Shown here in pieces: positions 13,777 through 21,813 of a stretch of DNA of 64,000 bases. Source of the stretch: Streptomyces olivochromogenes (GTDB taxonomy: Bacteria; Actinomycetota; Actinomycetes; Streptomycetales; Streptomycetaceae); assembly GCF_001514115.1 (NCBI RefSeq), contig NZ_KQ948452.1:660460-724459 (forward strand), given 5' to 3'. Numbering within the stretch: position 1 is the stretch's first letter; every line of letters starts with the position of its first letter. A model generated the notes under the pieces. It was given only the letters and a program-made list of their open reading frames with translations. It did no database searches and was not told where the DNA came from. Both the position numbers and the translations under genes were made by a program.

Positions 13777-15360
13777 ATGGCGCGATTCAACACCAAGGCG
13801 GCCAAGGCGCAGCCCACTTCCCGTGTGACGTCGACCGGCCGCGTGCTGCGTACCCACCAGGGCGGCCGCGGTCAGGAGCGTGACGCGCGCTCCGAGCTCT
13901 TCCTGCTGGCCATCGCCAACTTCGTCTCGCAGAACACCTTCTACGAGACCGGCGAGGCCCGCGACGACCGGTTCGCCGCGCTCGTGCGCGAGCTCGCCGT
14001 CGCCGACCCCTCGTGGACGGCCGCCCTGCTGGGCTGGCTGCGCGGCGAGGGCAACCTGCGGACGGCCTCGCTCGTGGGCGCCGCCGAGTACGTGAAGGCA
14101 CGCCTCGACGCGGGCGCCACCGACGGCCCGGCCAACCGCCAGGTCATCGCCTCCGTGCTGCGCCGCCCGGACGAGCCCGGCGAGCTGCTCGCCTACTGGA
14201 CCTCCCGGTACGGCCGCAACGTGCCCAAGCCCGTCAAGCGGGGCATCGCCGACGCCGTACGCCGGCTCTACGGCGAGAAGTCGCTGCTGAAGTACGACAC
14301 GGCGGCCAAGGGCTACCGCTTCGGCGACATCCTCAACCTGGTGCACGCTGCGCCCGACCCGGCGAAGCCGTGGCAGGGCGACCTGTTCCAGTACGCCCTC
14401 GACCGGCGTCACCACCCGGACACGGCCGTGGTGCCCAAGTCGCTGCCCGTCGTGGTGGCCCACCGCGACCTGATGGCGCTGCGGCCCGCCAAGCGGCGCA
14501 AGGTCGTGACCGGCGCGCACGGTGCGCGGCGCCTCGCGGAGGCGGGGATGACCTGGGAGGCACTGGCCGGCTGGCTCCAGGGCCCGATGGACAAGGCGGC
14601 CTGGGAGGCCGTCATCCCGTCCATGGGCGCGATGGCGCTCGTACGCAACCTGCGCAACTTCGACGAGGCGGGAGTGAGCGACGAGGTGGCGGCTCAGGTC
14701 GCCGCCAGGATCAGCGATCCGGCGGAGGTGGCGCGCTCGCGGCAGTTCCCCTTCCGCTACCTCGCCGCGTACCAGCACGCGCCCTCGCTGCGCTGGTCGT
14801 ACCCGCTGGAGCAGGCGCTCGGCCACTCGCTGGCGAACGTGCCCGCGCTGCCCGGACGCACGCTCGTGCTCGTCGACCGGTCCGGCTCGATGTTCTACTC
14901 GCGGCTGTCGGAGCGCTCGGAGCTCAACCGGGCCGACGCGGCGGCGATCTTCGGCACGGCGCTCGCGCTGCGGGCGGCGGACGCGGATCTCGTCGAGTTC
15001 GGCACGAGCAGCAACCGGGTGAAGTTCAAGAAGGGCGAGTCGGTGCTGAAGGTGCTGGAGCGCTTCGGCGACCTCGGCGGCACCAACACGAGCGAGGCGG
15101 TGCGCGCGCACTACAGGAAGCACGACCGGGTGCTCATCGTCACCGACGAGCAGGCCACCTACAGCCACTACGGCGACCCGACCGAGCAGGTCCCGGCGCA
15201 CGTCCCGGTCTACACCTGGAACCTGGCCGGCTACCGGGCGGGCCACGGCCCCTCCGGCAACGCCAACCGGCACACCTTCGGGGGCCTGTCCGACGCCGCT
15301 TTCCGGATGGTTCCCCTGCTGGAGTCGGCACGCGACGCCGACTGGCCGTGGGCCGGATAG
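13777..15360 (+). CDS. rsr: Ro60 / TROVE-domain RNA-binding protein (Rsr)
   Basis: A 527-residue orthologue of the Ro60 autoantigen. The N-terminal two thirds (about 20-340) are the HEAT-repeat ring of the TROVE module (for example ELFLLAIANFVSQNTFYE, LVRNLRNFDEAGVSD, PFRYLAAYQHA). The C-terminal von Willebrand A domain carries an intact MIDAS motif, LVDRSGSM. Ro60 binds Y RNAs on the outside of the ring and ends of misfolded RNA in the hole, and with PNPase forms an RNA-degrading machine. Start at 13777 (MARFNTKAAKAQ); ATG 13756 and GTG 13735 are in frame upstream. The three Y RNAs directly upstream are its expected ligands. A strong terminator follows. Confidence 0.93.
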   Translation: MARFNTKAAKAQPTSRVTSTGRVLRTHQGGRGQERDARSELFLLAIANFVSQNTFYETGEARDDRFAALVRELAVADPSWTAALLGWLRGEGNLRTASLVGAAEYVKARLDAGATDGPANRQVIASVLRRPDEPGELLAYWTSRYGRNVPKPVKRGIADAVRRLYGEKSLLKYDTAAKGYRFGDILNLVHAAPDPAKPWQGDLFQYALDRRHHPDTAVVPKSLPVVVAHRDLMALRPAKRRKVVTGAHGARRLAEAGMTWEALAGWLQGPMDKAAWEAVIPSMGAMALVRNLRNFDEAGVSDEVAAQVAARISDPAEVARSRQFPFRYLAAYQHAPSLRWSYPLEQALGHSLANVPALPGRTLVLVDRSGSMFYSRLSERSELNRADAAAIFGTALALRAADADLVEFGTSSNRVKFKKGESVLKVLERFGDLGGTNTSEAVRAHYRKHDRVLIVTDEQATYSHYGDPTEQVPAHVPVYTWNLAGYRAGHGPSGNANRHTFGGLSDAAFRMVPLLESARDADWPWAG

Positions 15361-15372
15361 CCGATCGCGCGT

Positions 15373-15408
15373 GAGTGCGGCCCGTACTTCGGTACGGGCC
15401 GCACTCTT
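15373..15408 (+). terminator. Rho-independent terminator after rsr
   Basis: A perfect 15-base stem, GAGTGCGGCCCGTAC (15373-15387) with its complement (15392-15406), closes on a TTCG tetraloop and is followed by TT. It ends the Y RNA-rsr unit. Confidence 0.92.
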
Positions 15409-15420
15409 GTGCGCAGCGGG

Positions 15421-15443
15421 AACTGATATCTAACATTTCAGTT
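15421..15443 (+). promoter_or_regulatory. Operator-like inverted repeat overlapping the GntR gene start
   Basis: AACTGA (15421-15426) and TCAGTT (15438-15443) flank TATCTAACATT, which also looks like a -10 region. The second arm ends one base before the GntR start codon, so the gene may be leaderless and autoregulated. Confidence 0.55.
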
Positions 15444-15444
15444 C

Positions 15445-16095
15445 ATGGAGGCGATACGACCCGTGCGTCGGACCCTGCTGAGGGACCGCGCGTACGAAGC
15501 GATACGGGACGCCATCGTGGCCGGTGAGCTCGCACCGGGCGCGGTGGTGCGCGACGCCGGGCTCGCCGAGCTGCTCGGGCTGTCGCGGGCGCCGGTGCGC
15601 GAGGCCTTCTCCCGGCTGGTCGACGAGGGGCTGCTGGAGTCCAAGCCGCAGAGCTACACGCGGGTGACCCCCCTGGTGACCGCCGATGTGCGGGACGCCG
15701 CGGCCGTGGTCGGCGCCATGCACGAGCTGGCCGCGCGCGCGGCGGTCCCCCGGCTGGAAGCGCCGCACATCGAGGTGATGCGCGAGGCCAACGTGCGCTT
15801 CGCGGACGCTGTGCGCGCCGGTGACGTGGACGCCGCTCTGACGGCCGACGACGAGTTGCACGACGTACTGGTGCGGGTGAGCGGCAACCGTGCCGCCGCC
15901 GCCACCGTCGCCCGCTACACCCCGCTGATCCGCCGTCTGGAACGGCGCCGCTTCGGTGAGGGCGGCAACTGCCGTTCGGCGGGCCTGCACGACGAGCTGA
16001 TCGACGCCTGCGCCGAACGGGACGTGGCCGCCGCCGTCCGCGTCACCGCGGAGATCTGGGGCGCTCTCGAAGACCTGGCCGATGTCGAACCCTGA
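15445..16095 (+). CDS. GntR-family (FCD) transcriptional regulator, probable regulator of ACC deaminase
   Basis: A 216-residue FadR-subfamily repressor. The winged helix spans about 8-75 ([21 protein letters not shown], ... [20 protein letters not shown]), and an all-helical FCD ligand domain follows with metal-site histidines in the [20 protein letters not shown] and [12 protein letters not shown] segments. No Shine-Dalgarno sequence is present; the ATG at 15445 is probably at or near the transcript end. acdS begins 13 bases after the stop, so this regulator very likely controls it. The operator-like repeat described upstream is the natural binding site. Confidence 0.85.
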   Translation: MEAIRPVRRTLLRDRAYEAIRDAIVAGELAPGAVVRDAGLAELLGLSRAPVREAFSRLVDEGLLESKPQSYTRVTPLVTADVRDAAAVVGAMHELAARAAVPRLEAPHIEVMREANVRFADAVRAGDVDAALTADDELHDVLVRVSGNRAAAATVARYTPLIRRLERRRFGEGGNCRSAGLHDELIDACAERDVAAAVRVTAEIWGALEDLADVEP

Positions 16096-16108
16096 TGCGG
16101 GAGGACCC

Positions 16109-17125
16109 ATGTCCCTTTCCTCGTACGAGCGTTACCCCCTGCTCTTCGGGCCCTCGCCCGTGCATCCGCTGGAGCGCCTGACGAAGCACCTCGGCGGTGC
16201 CTGCCTGTGGGCCAAGCGGGAGGACTGCAACTCCGGTGTCGCCTACGGCGGGAACAAGACCCGCAAGCTGGAGTACCTCGTCGCCGACGCGCTCGCCCAG
16301 GGCTGCGACACCCTCGTCTCGATCGGTGGCGTGCAGTCCAACCACACCCGCCAGGTCGCGGCCGTCGCCGCCCGCGCGGGGCTCAAGTGCGTGCTCGTGC
16401 AGGAGAGTTGGGTGGAGTGGCCCGACTCCGTGTACGACAAGGTCGGCAACATCCTCATCAGCCGCCTCGCCGGCGCCGACGTACGGCTCGTGCGGGCCGG
16501 GTTCGGGATCGGTTTCAAGGAGAGCTGGGAGCAGGCACTGCGGGAGGTCGAGGAGGGCGGCGGCAAGCCGTACGCCATTCCGGCGGGGGCGTCGGACCAT
16601 CCGCTGGGAGGCCTGGGGTTCGCCGGGTGGGCCTATGAAGTGGCTGAGCAGGAGGCCGAGTTGGGCGTCTTCTTCGACACCGTCGTGGTCTGCTCGGTGA
16701 CCGGGTCGACTCAGGCGGGCATGGTCGCCGGGTTCGCGGCCCTGGAGGAGGCGGGCGGGCGGCCGCGGCGCGTCCTCGGGATCGACGCGTCGGCGGCACC
16801 CGCCCGCACCCGTGAGCAGATCGCGCGGATCGCGCACGGCACCGGGCAGCTCATCGGCGTACGGAAGGAGTTGACGGAGGCGGACGTCGAGCTGGACGAG
16901 CGCTATCACGCGGGCACGTACGGGATTCCGGACGAGGCCACGCTGGAGGCGATGCGGCTCGCGGCGCGTACCGAGGGGATGGTCACCGACCCCGTCTACG
17001 AGGGCAAGTCGATGGCCGGGATGGTGGACCTGGTGGCGCGGGGGGAGATCGGGCGGGAGTCCACCGTGCTCTATGCCCACCTGGGCGGACAGCCGGCGCT
17101 CAACGCGTACAGCGCGTTGTTCTAG
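16109..17125 (+). CDS. acdS: 1-aminocyclopropane-1-carboxylate deaminase
   Basis: A 338-residue PLP enzyme that breaks ACC into 2-oxobutyrate and ammonia, lowering ethylene in associated plants. The PLP lysine is K50 in [10 protein letters not shown], and [11 protein letters not shown] binds the cofactor phosphate and carboxylate. Two residues that separate true ACC deaminases from D-cysteine desulfhydrases are present: Glu298 in VYEGKSM (Glu295 in the Pseudomonas enzyme) and Leu325 in [10 protein letters not shown] (Leu322). ATG 16109 follows GGGAGGA; an upstream ATG at 16082 would overlap the regulator. It shares an operon with the GntR gene. Confidence 0.92.
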   Translation: MSLSSYERYPLLFGPSPVHPLERLTKHLGGACLWAKREDCNSGVAYGGNKTRKLEYLVADALAQGCDTLVSIGGVQSNHTRQVAAVAARAGLKCVLVQESWVEWPDSVYDKVGNILISRLAGADVRLVRAGFGIGFKESWEQALREVEEGGGKPYAIPAGASDHPLGGLGFAGWAYEVAEQEAELGVFFDTVVVCSVTGSTQAGMVAGFAALEEAGGRPRRVLGIDASAAPARTREQIARIAHGTGQLIGVRKELTEADVELDERYHAGTYGIPDEATLEAMRLAARTEGMVTDPVYEGKSMAGMVDLVARGEIGRESTVLYAHLGGQPALNAYSALF

Positions 17126-17172
17126 GTGGTGGGTTTCTTCAGGCGGTCGGTTCCTTTGGGCGGCGGATCTCC

Positions 17173-18624
17173 TCAGGCGGTGTGCTTCGGCCGGGTGTCG
17201 GTGATCACGAACGCCGACACCAGCAGGGCGGTCAGCGCGATCAGCGAGCCGATGCCGAACGCGCGGGCCGCACCCTCGGTGAGGATGTCGGACGGGGAGC
17301 CGTGCGCGTGCCGGGCCGCCGTGCCGAAGACCGTGACCAGGATGGAGAGGCCGAGGGTGCCGCCGAGCCACTGCAGGGTCTGCAGCAGGCCGGAGGCGGC
17401 GCCCGCCTCCCGTGGCTCGATGCCCGCGAGGATCGTCGCGTTGAGCGGCATGAAACTGAGGCCGACGCCCACGCCCATCAGCACCAGCGGGCCGAACAGG
17501 CCGGTGAGGTAGCCGTCGTCGGGTCGCAGCCGCCACAGCCATGCGGCCGCGACGACGAGCAGGGCCATACCGGTGAGCAGCACCGGCTTGGCGCCGAGCC
17601 GCGCGAGCAGCCGGGGCACGAAGCGTACGACCGTGAACATCGCCAGGGTCATGGGCAGGAAGGCGAATCCCGCGCGGAGCGGGCTGTACCCCAGGACCTG
17701 CTGGCAGATCAGGGTGAGGAAGTAGAACGCGCCGAACATGCCCGCGGGCAGCAGCAGTACGCCCGCGTAGCCGCCCGCGCGGTTGCGGCTGGTGAACAGG
17801 CGCAGCGGCATGATCGGTTGGTCCGCGCGGGACTCGATCAGCGTGAAGCCCACCAGCAGCGCCGCCGCCGAACTGAAGCCCAGCAGCGCCTGGGTGTCGG
17901 ACCAGCCCTCTTCCGAGACCCGGATGAACGCGTACACCAGCGAGGTCATCCCGGCCGTGCCGGCGAGTGCCCCCGCCGCGTCGAACCGGCCCGCGTGGCG
18001 CGGGGTCTCGGTGACGAAGCGGGGCAGGGCGACGGCGACCGCGATGCCGATCGGTACGTTGATCAGCAGGGCCCAGCGCCAGGACGCCCAGGAGGTGAGC
18101 ATGCCGCCGAGGACCAGGCCGATGGAGGCGCCGATGCCCGCCATCGACGCGTAGATGCCCAGGGCGTGGTGGCGGCGCGGGCCGTCGGGGAAGTTCGTGG
18201 TGATCAGTGCGAGGGTGCTGGGCGCGGTGAGGGCGGCGCCGACGCCCTGGAGGGCGCGGGCGGCGAGCAGCCAGGCGCTTTCGGTGGCGAGCCCGCCGAG
18301 CAGGGAGGATCCGGCGAAGAGCAGGACGCCGATGGTCAGGGTGCGGCGGCGGCCCGCGATGTCGCCGACCCGGCCGCCGAGCAGGAGCAGGCCGCCGAAG
18401 GTGAGGGTGTACGCGTTGAGTACCCAGGACAGTCCGGTCGGGCTGAAGTGCAGGTCCTTCTGGATGTCGGGCAGTGCGACATTGACGACTGTGGAGTCCA
18501 CGCCGACCATCAGGTAGGCGGTGACGATGACGAACAGGACGGCGCCGAGCCTGGCGGGTCGGGGTGGTGCGGAGAGAGCGTCGGTGGTGGTGGGTGGTGC
18601 GGACGGGGTAGACGAGGTGGACAC
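17173..18624 (-). CDS. MFS drug exporter, DHA2 (EmrB/QacA) family
   Basis: A 483-residue, 14-helix proton-driven exporter. Motif A appears as GRVGDIAGRRRTL, motif C-like segments as GIGASIGLVLGG, and the first helix carries VDSTVVNVALPDIQ, diagnostic for DHA2 proteins. The start is a GTG at 18624 with GGGAGAA upstream; a longer frame to 18750 would cross the operator. It is divergent from a TetR gene, with a clear TetR operator between them, so it is probably induced when its drug substrate binds the regulator. The substrate is unknown. Confidence 0.87.
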   Translation of the reverse strand: MSTSSTPSAPPTTTDALSAPPRPARLGAVLFVIVTAYLMVGVDSTVVNVALPDIQKDLHFSPTGLSWVLNAYTLTFGGLLLLGGRVGDIAGRRRTLTIGVLLFAGSSLLGGLATESAWLLAARALQGVGAALTAPSTLALITTNFPDGPRRHHALGIYASMAGIGASIGLVLGGMLTSWASWRWALLINVPIGIAVAVALPRFVTETPRHAGRFDAAGALAGTAGMTSLVYAFIRVSEEGWSDTQALLGFSSAAALLVGFTLIESRADQPIMPLRLFTSRNRAGGYAGVLLLPAGMFGAFYFLTLICQQVLGYSPLRAGFAFLPMTLAMFTVVRFVPRLLARLGAKPVLLTGMALLVVAAAWLWRLRPDDGYLTGLFGPLVLMGVGVGLSFMPLNATILAGIEPREAGAASGLLQTLQWLGGTLGLSILVTVFGTAARHAHGSPSDILTEGAARAFGIGSLIALTALLVSAFVITDTRPKHTA

Positions 18625-18690
18625 GGTGTTCTCCCGGTCTGGCGTCCCCGGACGAAGGTGCACACGGGCAGCACGGACTGCCCGCGAGAT

Positions 18691-18711
18691 AAGCGGGGAC
18701 TGTCTCCGTTT
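18691..18711. promoter_or_regulatory. TetR-type operator
   Basis: Half-sites AAGCGGGGAC (18691-18700) and GTCTCCGTTT (18702-18711) are inverted around one base and match at 8 of 10 positions. An additional CTCCGT/ACGGAG pair spans 18704-18732. It lies between the divergent MFS and TetR genes and can control both. Confidence 0.78.
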
Positions 18712-18761
18712 AACCCTCGCTAAGATACGGAGGGGGTCCCCGGTTCGCAAGGAGTATCTGA

Positions 18762-19328
18762 ATGACGCAGGTCAAGCCCATGCGCGCGGACGCTCGGCGC
18801 AACTACGACCGGTTGCTGAAGGTGGCGGCCGAGGCGTTCGCCGAGCACGGGGAAGGCGCGTCGCTCGACGACATCGCCAAGCGGGCGGGCGTCGGGTCCG
18901 GCACGCTGTACCGGCACTTCCCGACGCGGCAGGCGCTGCTGGAGGCGGCGTACGTCGACCGGATCGAGGCGCTCGGGGCGCGAGCCGACGAGATCGCCAA
19001 GGAGCTGCCCCCGGGTGAGGCGCTGGCGGAGTGGCTCTACGAGCTGTGTGTCGGCACGATCCAGGTACGCGGAATGAAGGCCCTGCTGGGCTCGGCCGTC
19101 ACGGACGGCAGCAAGGCCGCGCTCACGGCCTGCGGCACTTCCATGAAGGGGGCGGCGCAGCGGCTGGTCGAGGCGGCGCAGCGGGAGGGAACCCTGCGCC
19201 ACGACATCGAGCCGATCGAGGTACTGCGGCTGGCCCACGGGGTTTCCACGGCCTCGGAGCTGGCGAACGGTCAGGGCAAGCAGATCCGCCGGTATCTGTC
19301 CCTGCTGACGGACGGGCTGCGGCCGTAG
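18762..19328 (+). CDS. TetR-family transcriptional repressor
   Basis: A 188-residue regulator with an N-terminal TetR helix-turn-helix (AGVGSGTLYRHFPTRQALLEAAY, about residues 40-65) and a helical ligand-binding domain. GAAGCTCCTT-like upstream sequence is absent, but AAGGAG lies nine bases before ATG 18762. It is divergent from the DHA2 exporter and almost certainly represses it and itself through the operator at 18691-18711. Confidence 0.88.
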   Translation: MTQVKPMRADARRNYDRLLKVAAEAFAEHGEGASLDDIAKRAGVGSGTLYRHFPTRQALLEAAYVDRIEALGARADEIAKELPPGEALAEWLYELCVGTIQVRGMKALLGSAVTDGSKAALTACGTSMKGAAQRLVEAAQREGTLRHDIEPIEVLRLAHGVSTASELANGQGKQIRRYLSLLTDGLRP

Positions 19329-19373
19329 CGGCGCTGTGCTGTCCGGTGGTGCGCCGTCCGCCGGTGGTGGGTC

Positions 19374-19488
19374 GGGGCCGTGTCGGTACGTCGAGCCCGT
19401 CGCCGCTGGATCAGACGTGGGCCGGGCAACGGAGCCGCTGCTCGATCCGAACGTGAGCGACGGGCTTGCGACGTACCGCCACGGCCCC
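19374..19488. repeat. Long (about 30 bp) inverted repeat between convergent genes
   Basis: Left arm 19374-19403 and right arm 19457-19488 pair over GGGGCCGTG, CGGTACGTCG and AGCCCGTCGC with one mismatch and a two-base bulge; a 53-base spacer separates them. The element fills most of the 183-base gap between the TetR and TerD genes. It has no T-tract, so it is either a strong bidirectional hairpin or a small non-autonomous mobile element. I see no target-site duplication. Confidence 0.85.
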
Positions 19489-19511
19489 TTCGGAGGGTGG
19501 GCGGCCGCGGG

Positions 19512-20729
19512 TCAGAGGGACTGGGCCGCGGGCTTCACCATGCCGCGGACCGTGCGGGACTTCACGAAGTCGCCCATCGCCGTCATCTCCCACTCGCCGG
19601 AGAACTGCTTGATCAACTTCGCCATCATCACGCCCGTTTGCGGCTCGGCGCCGGTGAGGTCGAAGCGGACCAGTTCCTCGCCGGTGGCGGCGTCCAGGAG
19701 ACGGCAGTAGGCCTTGGCGACCTCGGTGAACTTCTGGCCAGAGAAGGAGTTGACCGTGAAGACGAGGCCGGTCGCCTCCTGAGGGATGCGGCCGAGGTCG
19801 ACCACGATCACCTCGTCGTCACCGCCGCCCTCGCCCGTGAGGTTGTCGCCGGAGTGCTTGATCGCGCCGTTCAGGATGGACAGCTTGCCGAAGTAGCAGC
19901 TGTCGATGTGGTTGCGCTGCGGGCCGTAGGCGATGACCGAGGCGTCCAGGTCGATGTCCTTGCCGCGGAACGCGGGCTCCCAGCCGAGGCCCATCTTGAC
20001 CTGGGAGAGCAGCGGGCGGCCGCCCTTGACCAGGGAGACCGTCTGGTTCTTCTGGAGGCTGACGCGGCCCTTGTCGAGGTTGATCTTCCCGGCGCCGATC
20101 GGCGGTGCGGCGGGCGGGGCCGGGGGTGCGGCGGGTGCCGGGGGTGCCACCGGGGCCTGCATCGCCGGGGCGGGCGGGGCGACGGGGGCCGGCGCCTGCA
20201 CCGGCGGGGCCACCGGCGCCGGGGCCGGTTCCTCCACCGAGACGCCGAAGTCCGTGGCGATGCCCGCGAGGCCGTTCGCGTACCCCTGGCCGACCGCGCG
20301 GGCCTTCCAGGCGCCGTTGCGGAGATAGATCTCCACGACCACCAGTGCCGTCTCGGTGCCGAGCTGCGGGGGCGTGAACGAGCCCAGGACGCTGTTGTCG
20401 TCCGCGTTGCGGATCGTGGCCGTCGGTTCGATGCCCTGGAAGGTCTGGCCCGCGGCGTCCGGGCTCGCGGTGACCACGATCTTCTCGATGCCCGGCGGGA
20501 CGGCGCCGGTGTCGACGGTGATCGCGTCGGGTGCCGTACCGCCGCCCGAGCGGTACGTCACGCCCGGTCCCGTCGGCTGGTTGTAGAAGATGAAGTCGTC
20601 GTCGGAGCGCACCTTGCCGTCGGCGGTGAGCAGCAGGCCCGATACGTCGAGCCGCACCGGGGCGGCGACGTCCACCGTCACGCGCGCGGCGGAGAGAGGG
20701 ATGTTCGAGCCGGGGGTCATAGCTGTCAT
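19512..20729 (-). CDS. Double TerD-domain protein (tellurium-resistance family)
   Basis: A 405-residue cytoplasmic protein with two TerD beta-sandwich domains (about 1-170 and 225-405) joined by a Pro/Ala-rich linker (PAPAPVAPPVQAPAPVAPP and following). Calcium-site segments are visible in each: RSDDDFIFYNQP in the first, RGKDIDLDASVIAYG and EGGGDDEVIVVDL in the second. TerD proteins act in stress responses including tellurite and possibly phage defence; the exact role is unknown. It stands alone, convergent to the TetR gene. Confidence 0.87.
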   Translation of the reverse strand: MTAMTPGSNIPLSAARVTVDVAAPVRLDVSGLLLTADGKVRSDDDFIFYNQPTGPGVTYRSGGGTAPDAITVDTGAVPPGIEKIVVTASPDAAGQTFQGIEPTATIRNADDNSVLGSFTPPQLGTETALVVVEIYLRNGAWKARAVGQGYANGLAGIATDFGVSVEEPAPAPVAPPVQAPAPVAPPAPAMQAPVAPPAPAAPPAPPAAPPIGAGKINLDKGRVSLQKNQTVSLVKGGRPLLSQVKMGLGWEPAFRGKDIDLDASVIAYGPQRNHIDSCYFGKLSILNGAIKHSGDNLTGEGGGDDEVIVVDLGRIPQEATGLVFTVNSFSGQKFTEVAKAYCRLLDAATGEELVRFDLTGAEPQTGVMMAKLIKQFSGEWEMTAMGDFVKSRTVRGMVKPAAQSL

Positions 20730-20823
20730 GCCTCGTGAACGAGCGAGACCATTTTGCCGTTCCCTTACCTAGCGGCCAATTGGCCCAGCCCGGTAATCCC
20801 CGGCTCGGAACCCCTCCCGCGGA

Positions 20824-21813
20824 CTACGGAACCACCACGATCTTCCTGCCCACCCCGGCCGCGAACTGCTCCAGCGCCTGCGGATAGCGCTCCAGCTCGA
20901 TCCGGTCGCTGATGAAGATCTCCGGGTCGAGCACGCCGTTCGCGAACAGCTCCGCCGCCCGCTCGAAGCTGTGCAGCACCGCCATCGAACCGGTGATGGT
21001 GATCTCCTGGTTGTAGATGCGGTACGGGTCGATCGTCACGCGGGTGGCGTAGTCGGCGACCCCGAACTGGAGGAACGTGCCCGCCTTGGCCACCCGGTCC
21101 AGGCCGTCCTGGATGGCCGCCGCGTTGCCGGTCGCGTCGACGACGACGTCCCAGCCCTGCGGCCGGTCCAGCTCGTCCGCGTTGGCCGCCGACCCCGAGA
21201 CACCGAGCGTGCGAGCCGTCTCCAGCCGGGCCTCGTTCAGGTCCACCACGTCCACGCTCGCCGCGCCGGTCCGCTTGGCCAGTTCCAGCATCATCAGGCC
21301 CATCGTCCCGGAGCCGTAGATCAGGACATGGGCGCCGAGCCGGGACTGCAGGACGTCGTAGCCGCGTACCGCGCAGGACAGCGGCTCCACCAACGCCGCG
21401 TCCTGGGTGCGTACGTGCTCGGGCAGCTTCACGCAGTTCGCCACCGGGGCCACCGCGTACTGCGCGGCCCCGCCCGCCGTCGTCACGCCGATCGCGGCCC
21501 AGCGTTCGCAGAGGTTGTTGTGGCCGGTACGGCAGTACCGGCACTCGTAGCAGTACAGGGAGGGGTCGACGGCCACCTGGTCGCCGATCGAGATCTCCGT
21601 GACCTGGGCGCCGACCCCGACCACCTCGCCCGCGAACTCGTGCCCGGGCACGATCGGCAGCTTCGGCGCGAACTCGCCCTGGAGGATGTGCAGGTCCGTG
21701 CCGCACAGGCCGCAGGCGGCGACCTCGACGACGACCTCGCGGGGGCCCGGCGTCGGGTCCGGGACCTCGGTGACGACGGCGCGGCCCACGGACTCGATGA
21801 CGGCGGCCTTCAT
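20824..21813 (-). CDS. Zinc-dependent medium-chain dehydrogenase (sorbitol/polyol dehydrogenase type)
   Basis: A 329-residue NAD-dependent alcohol dehydrogenase. Catalytic zinc ligands are Cys37 (GLCGTDLH) and His58/Glu59 (GHEF); the structural zinc lobe is CYECRYCRTGHNNLC; the Rossmann motif is GSGTMG. Its ATG overlaps the stop of the permease gene (ATGA), so it is the last gene of a four-gene operon (binding protein, two permeases, dehydrogenase). Polyol importers are commonly paired with such an enzyme, which would oxidise the imported sugar alcohol to a ketose. Substrate identity is inferred. Confidence 0.86.
   Translation of the reverse strand: MKAAVIESVGRAVVTEVPDPTPGPREVVVEVAACGLCGTDLHILQGEFAPKLPIVPGHEFAGEVVGVGAQVTEISIGDQVAVDPSLYCYECRYCRTGHNNLCERWAAIGVTTAGGAAQYAVAPVANCVKLPEHVRTQDAALVEPLSCAVRGYDVLQSRLGAHVLIYGSGTMGLMMLELAKRTGAASVDVVDLNEARLETARTLGVSGSAANADELDRPQGWDVVVDATGNAAAIQDGLDRVAKAGTFLQFGVADYATRVTIDPYRIYNQEITITGSMAVLHSFERAAELFANGVLDPEIFISDRIELERYPQALEQFAAGVGRKIVVVP

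Noticed and set aside
20105..20260. Separate gene in the Pro/Ala-coding stretch of the TerD gene
   Set aside because: It is the linker between two TerD domains in one continuous frame.
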